Shown here in pieces: positions 62,230 to 64,000 of a DNA stretch of 64,000 nt. Position 1 is the stretch's first letter, and each line of letters begins with the position of its first letter. Below the pieces are notes generated by a model that saw only the letters and a program-made list of their open reading frames with translations, ran no database searches and was not told where the DNA came from. Made by a program: the position numbers and the translations under genes. This stretch comes from Prevotellaceae bacterium UBA1746. GTDB lineage: Bacteria; Bacteroidota; Bacteroidia; Bacteroidales; Bacteroidaceae. The stretch lies in the NCBI GenBank assembly GCA_905369775.1, contig CAJPJR010000003.1:48002-112001 (forward strand), in the 5' to 3' direction.

Positions 62230-63552
62230 TCAAGTTTTGGCGTCTTTGCTCAGTTGCTTGAGTTGTTCTTCGAAGTTTCTGCTGCGTGTATATCCTCTTT
62301 TGACCTTGTTGAGCGGAATTTCTTCGACAAGTCCCATTTCGATCAGCCGCACCAGATCGGTTTTGGCTGTGGTGGGCGTCACGCCGGTGTATTGTTGTAT
62401 CTCTTTTACGGTGAGAATTTCGTTGGGATTGTCGTTCATCAAGCGCAAAATTTCGGCTTGTCGAGGTTGAATCCCGTCGATTCTCAGATAATCGTGCGTG
62501 CGTTTCTTTTCTTCTTTGCTGCGGGTGAGTGCCTGTTCCAAGTGTTCGAAAGCGCGCACGAGGGTGCGCAAATGATAGTTGACAAAGTAGCCGATATCCA
62601 GGCCGTCGGCTTCCGATTGCAAGTAGGCCCGTTCGTAGGCTGCTTTGTCTTTTTTGATGACGGTTGAAATGGAAACGTATTCCATGAGCCAATAGTCGTG
62701 GCGAAGCATGAACCAATAGAACAATGCACGCGCTGTTCGTCCGTTGCCGTCCACGAAGGGGTGCATATAGCCCACCATAAAATGGATAATGATGGCGCGC
62801 AAGAGCGGATGGAGGAAGGGAGTGGGGGAGTCGTCGTTGAAGAAACGACACAGTTCTTCCACAAAGGCCGGCAATCTCTCGTGATGAGGAGGCTGATGCA
62901 CCACTTCATTGGTCATCACGTTCTCGACTACCACCTCATTGTTCGTGCGCATGCGGCCGGCATCTTCGGGCTTGTCGAGCGTGTGTTCGGTCATCAAGGC
63001 ATGCAGATGCATCAACAATTCGGGGGTAAGTTCCTCGTGTTTGTGTTCGACCAAGAACCTTATCGTCCGATAGTTGTTGAAGATCATCAATCGGTTCTTG
63101 TCTTTCGGCGTTTCTCCTTGGCTGAGCATGCGCATAGCATCGCGTCGAGTGGTCGAAGCTCCTTCAAGTTGCGAAGAAGATATGGCCTCTTCGAAGATCG
63201 AATTCACCAAATAGTTGGAGCGTGTCGCCTTGTCCGGCAAAAAATGACTTCCCCATTGCCCGCCGAACTTCAAATCTGTTTCGTGACACACGCGTTGCAT
63301 CTCTGATGTCAGGGCAAAGTGAATGTCAAAGCTAGGCCATGCCACAATTCTCTTGCGCTCTCTGGCTGCTTTCAAATGAGCCCAAAGTTGTTCCGGCGTG
63401 AGGCCTACGCCTTTTGCGCGGTATTTTGTATCCGTCCAATAGGCATAGTCGTTCTCCAATCGGTCGACAAGTTTTTTTATCTCGTCGGTTGTGGGCTCAA
63501 GTGAGGCGGCGATGATTTGTTCGCGTTGAAGAAATGGAGGAGATTCAAGCAT
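62230..63552 (-). CDS. Fic family protein with winged-helix C-terminus
   Basis: 440 residues. An N-terminal DUF4172-like helical part contains the inhibitory motif SSSQLEG (about residue 123; S-x-x-x-E-G class). The Fic core carries HPFVDGNGRTAR (about residue 263). A C-terminal winged helix (about 365-430) contains ILTVKEIQQYTGVTPTTAKTDLVRLIEMG. Fic enzymes usually transfer AMP to target hydroxyls, and the inhibitory helix keeps them off. The DNA-binding tail suggests autoregulation, and two operator-like repeats lie directly upstream (63586-63707). Targets are unknown. Confidence 0.92.
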   Translation of the reverse strand: MLESPPFLQREQIIAASLEPTTDEIKKLVDRLENDYAYWTDTKYRAKGVGLTPEQLWAHLKAARERKRIVAWPSFDIHFALTSEMQRVCHETDLKFGGQWGSHFLPDKATRSNYLVNSIFEEAISSSQLEGASTTRRDAMRMLSQGETPKDKNRLMIFNNYRTIRFLVEHKHEELTPELLMHLHALMTEHTLDKPEDAGRMRTNNEVVVENVMTNEVVHQPPHHERLPAFVEELCRFFNDDSPTPFLHPLLRAIIIHFMVGYMHPFVDGNGRTARALFYWFMLRHDYWLMEYVSISTVIKKDKAAYERAYLQSEADGLDIGYFVNYHLRTLVRAFEHLEQALTRSKEEKKRTHDYLRIDGIQPRQAEILRLMNDNPNEILTVKEIQQYTGVTPTTAKTDLVRLIEMGLVEEIPLNKVKRGYTRSRNFEEQLKQLSKDAKT

Positions 63553-63585
63553 AAATGAGAAAAAGGGTGACCGTGCGAAAATACG

Positions 63586-63707
63586 AAATTCTTTCCAATT
63601 TGGAGGAAATTGGAAAGGATTGGACCGTTTTCGGCGGGGAAAACGAGTTCTTGTCCCTGATCTCCGAGAAATTCTTTCCAATTTGGAGAAAATTGGAAAG
63701 AATTGGA
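63586..63707. promoter_or_regulatory. Two palindromic operator-like repeats upstream of fic
   Basis: Two copies (63586-63623 and 63668-63707) of a roughly 38-bp unit, each built as CTTTCCAATTT, 4-5 bp, AAATTGGAAAG, followed by a half-site ATTGGA. The first overlaps the -33 region of a possible minus-strand promoter whose -7 element is TATTTTCG (complement of 63576-63583). Confidence 0.65.
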
Positions 63708-63737
63708 AGGGTGGAGTGGCGCGCTTTGTGCCTTTTA

Positions 63738-64000
63738 TCATGGAGTTGCGGTTCGCCGATCGGCCAAGCGCAAACGGTTCTCGGTCATGCGGTGGGTGAA
63801 GTCTTGCAGGTAAGCTTTCAGCGTGCGCACCATCTCTTGCAATTGCGTCGGCTGTCGGGCGACCAAGTTGTGCTTCAGACCCGGATCGCGCGATTTGTCG
63901 TAGAAACCCGTGGCGCGCACGCCGTCGAAGTGCAAGACAAAGTTGCCCTGCACCATTTGATACATCTCGCCCGCCGAGCTTACGGCAAAATGAGGCGAAG
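63738..64000 (-). CDS. Sulfatase/LTA-synthase-like protein, C-terminal part (cut by window edge)
   Basis: The frame is open to the right edge, and only about 87 C-terminal residues are visible, starting SPHFAVSSAGEMYQMV. The sequence VQGNFVLHFDGV...FYDKSRDPGLKHNLV is typical of the end of sulfatase or LTA-synthase-like enzymes, where the product or substrate pocket closes after the catalytic fold. The N-terminal membrane and catalytic regions lie outside the window, so the call is tentative. Its C-terminus differs from that of the sulfatase-like protein encoded at 54181-56049. Confidence 0.6.
   Translation of the reverse strand, partial: SPHFAVSSAGEMYQMVQGNFVLHFDGVRATGFYDKSRDPGLKHNLVARQPTQLQEMVRTLKAYLQDFTHRMTENRLRLADRRTATP

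Overview
The window looks like chromosomal DNA of a GC-rich member of the Bacteroidales, most likely a Prevotellaceae-like or Porphyromonadaceae-like host-associated bacterium. The evidence is the repeated promoter architecture TTG/TTTG - about 20 bp - TAnnTTTG (Bacteroidetes sigma-ABfr type), the gene families (TonB-dependent receptor with DUF5689 and choice-of-anchor J lipoproteins, BspA-like DUF285 repeat proteins, DUF4491, DUF4271, a sialidase, many lipobox proteins) and the order hemD-rnpA-yidD-tatD. Genus-level assignment is inference.

Layout. 1-645 is non-coding, with a 40-bp palindrome and a perfect parS core. 646-10921 holds housekeeping and metabolic genes: DoxX-like, a methionine-synthase-like gene divergent from an Lrp regulator, yifB-yihY, a second Lrp regulator, DUF4491, a gamma-glutamyl hydrolase/dipeptidase fusion, a glutaminyl-cyclase-like peptidase and sufE. 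11128-21529 carries tRNA-Pro, metG, glyS-FKBP, metK behind a probable SAM-II riboswitch with a terminator, then LOG, DUF4271, hemD, rnpA, yidD and tatD. 21698-25474 is a lower-GC mobile island: a truncated IS256-type element, an AlbA_2 (Schlafen-like) gene and an intact-looking IS30 element. 25475-26875 is non-coding, with a TTCACC inverted-repeat element, an orphan promoter and a parS-like palindrome. It is followed by a dxs-like gene and tRNA-Met.

29470-37317 is a candidate surface nucleic-acid (or phosphate) acquisition locus: TonB receptor, DUF5689 lipoprotein, duplicated choice-of-anchor J lipoprotein and NUC1-type nuclease lipoprotein on the minus strand, with a divergent exported endonuclease/exonuclease/phosphatase. 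hisS follows, then a tandem duplication of two DUF285 surface-protein genes (39129-43545) whose junction carries a 94-bp IS end. A second TTCACC element precedes an AspT/YidE-type transporter. Next come a small membrane protein, a Ca2+ P-type ATPase, a DUF389 protein and a chimeric pseudogene made of DUF4491 and ATPase pieces (51336-51836). The right end is a minus-strand run: sialidase, cysS, ribD, an MsbA-like ABC exporter, an LTA-synthase-like sulfatase, prmC and a transglutaminase-like lipoprotein. A Fic gene with operator-like repeats and a sulfatase-like gene cut by the window edge complete it.

How parts fit together. metK (SAM-II), metG and the methionine-synthase-like gene with its Lrp neighbour suggest methionine/SAM control at several loci. 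The most noteworthy non-standard signals are the TTCACC elements, the covarying hairpin in the IS end, the riboswitch, the putative parS sites, the nuclease/TonB locus and the chimeric pseudogene. All calls come from reading the sequence; no database search was run.
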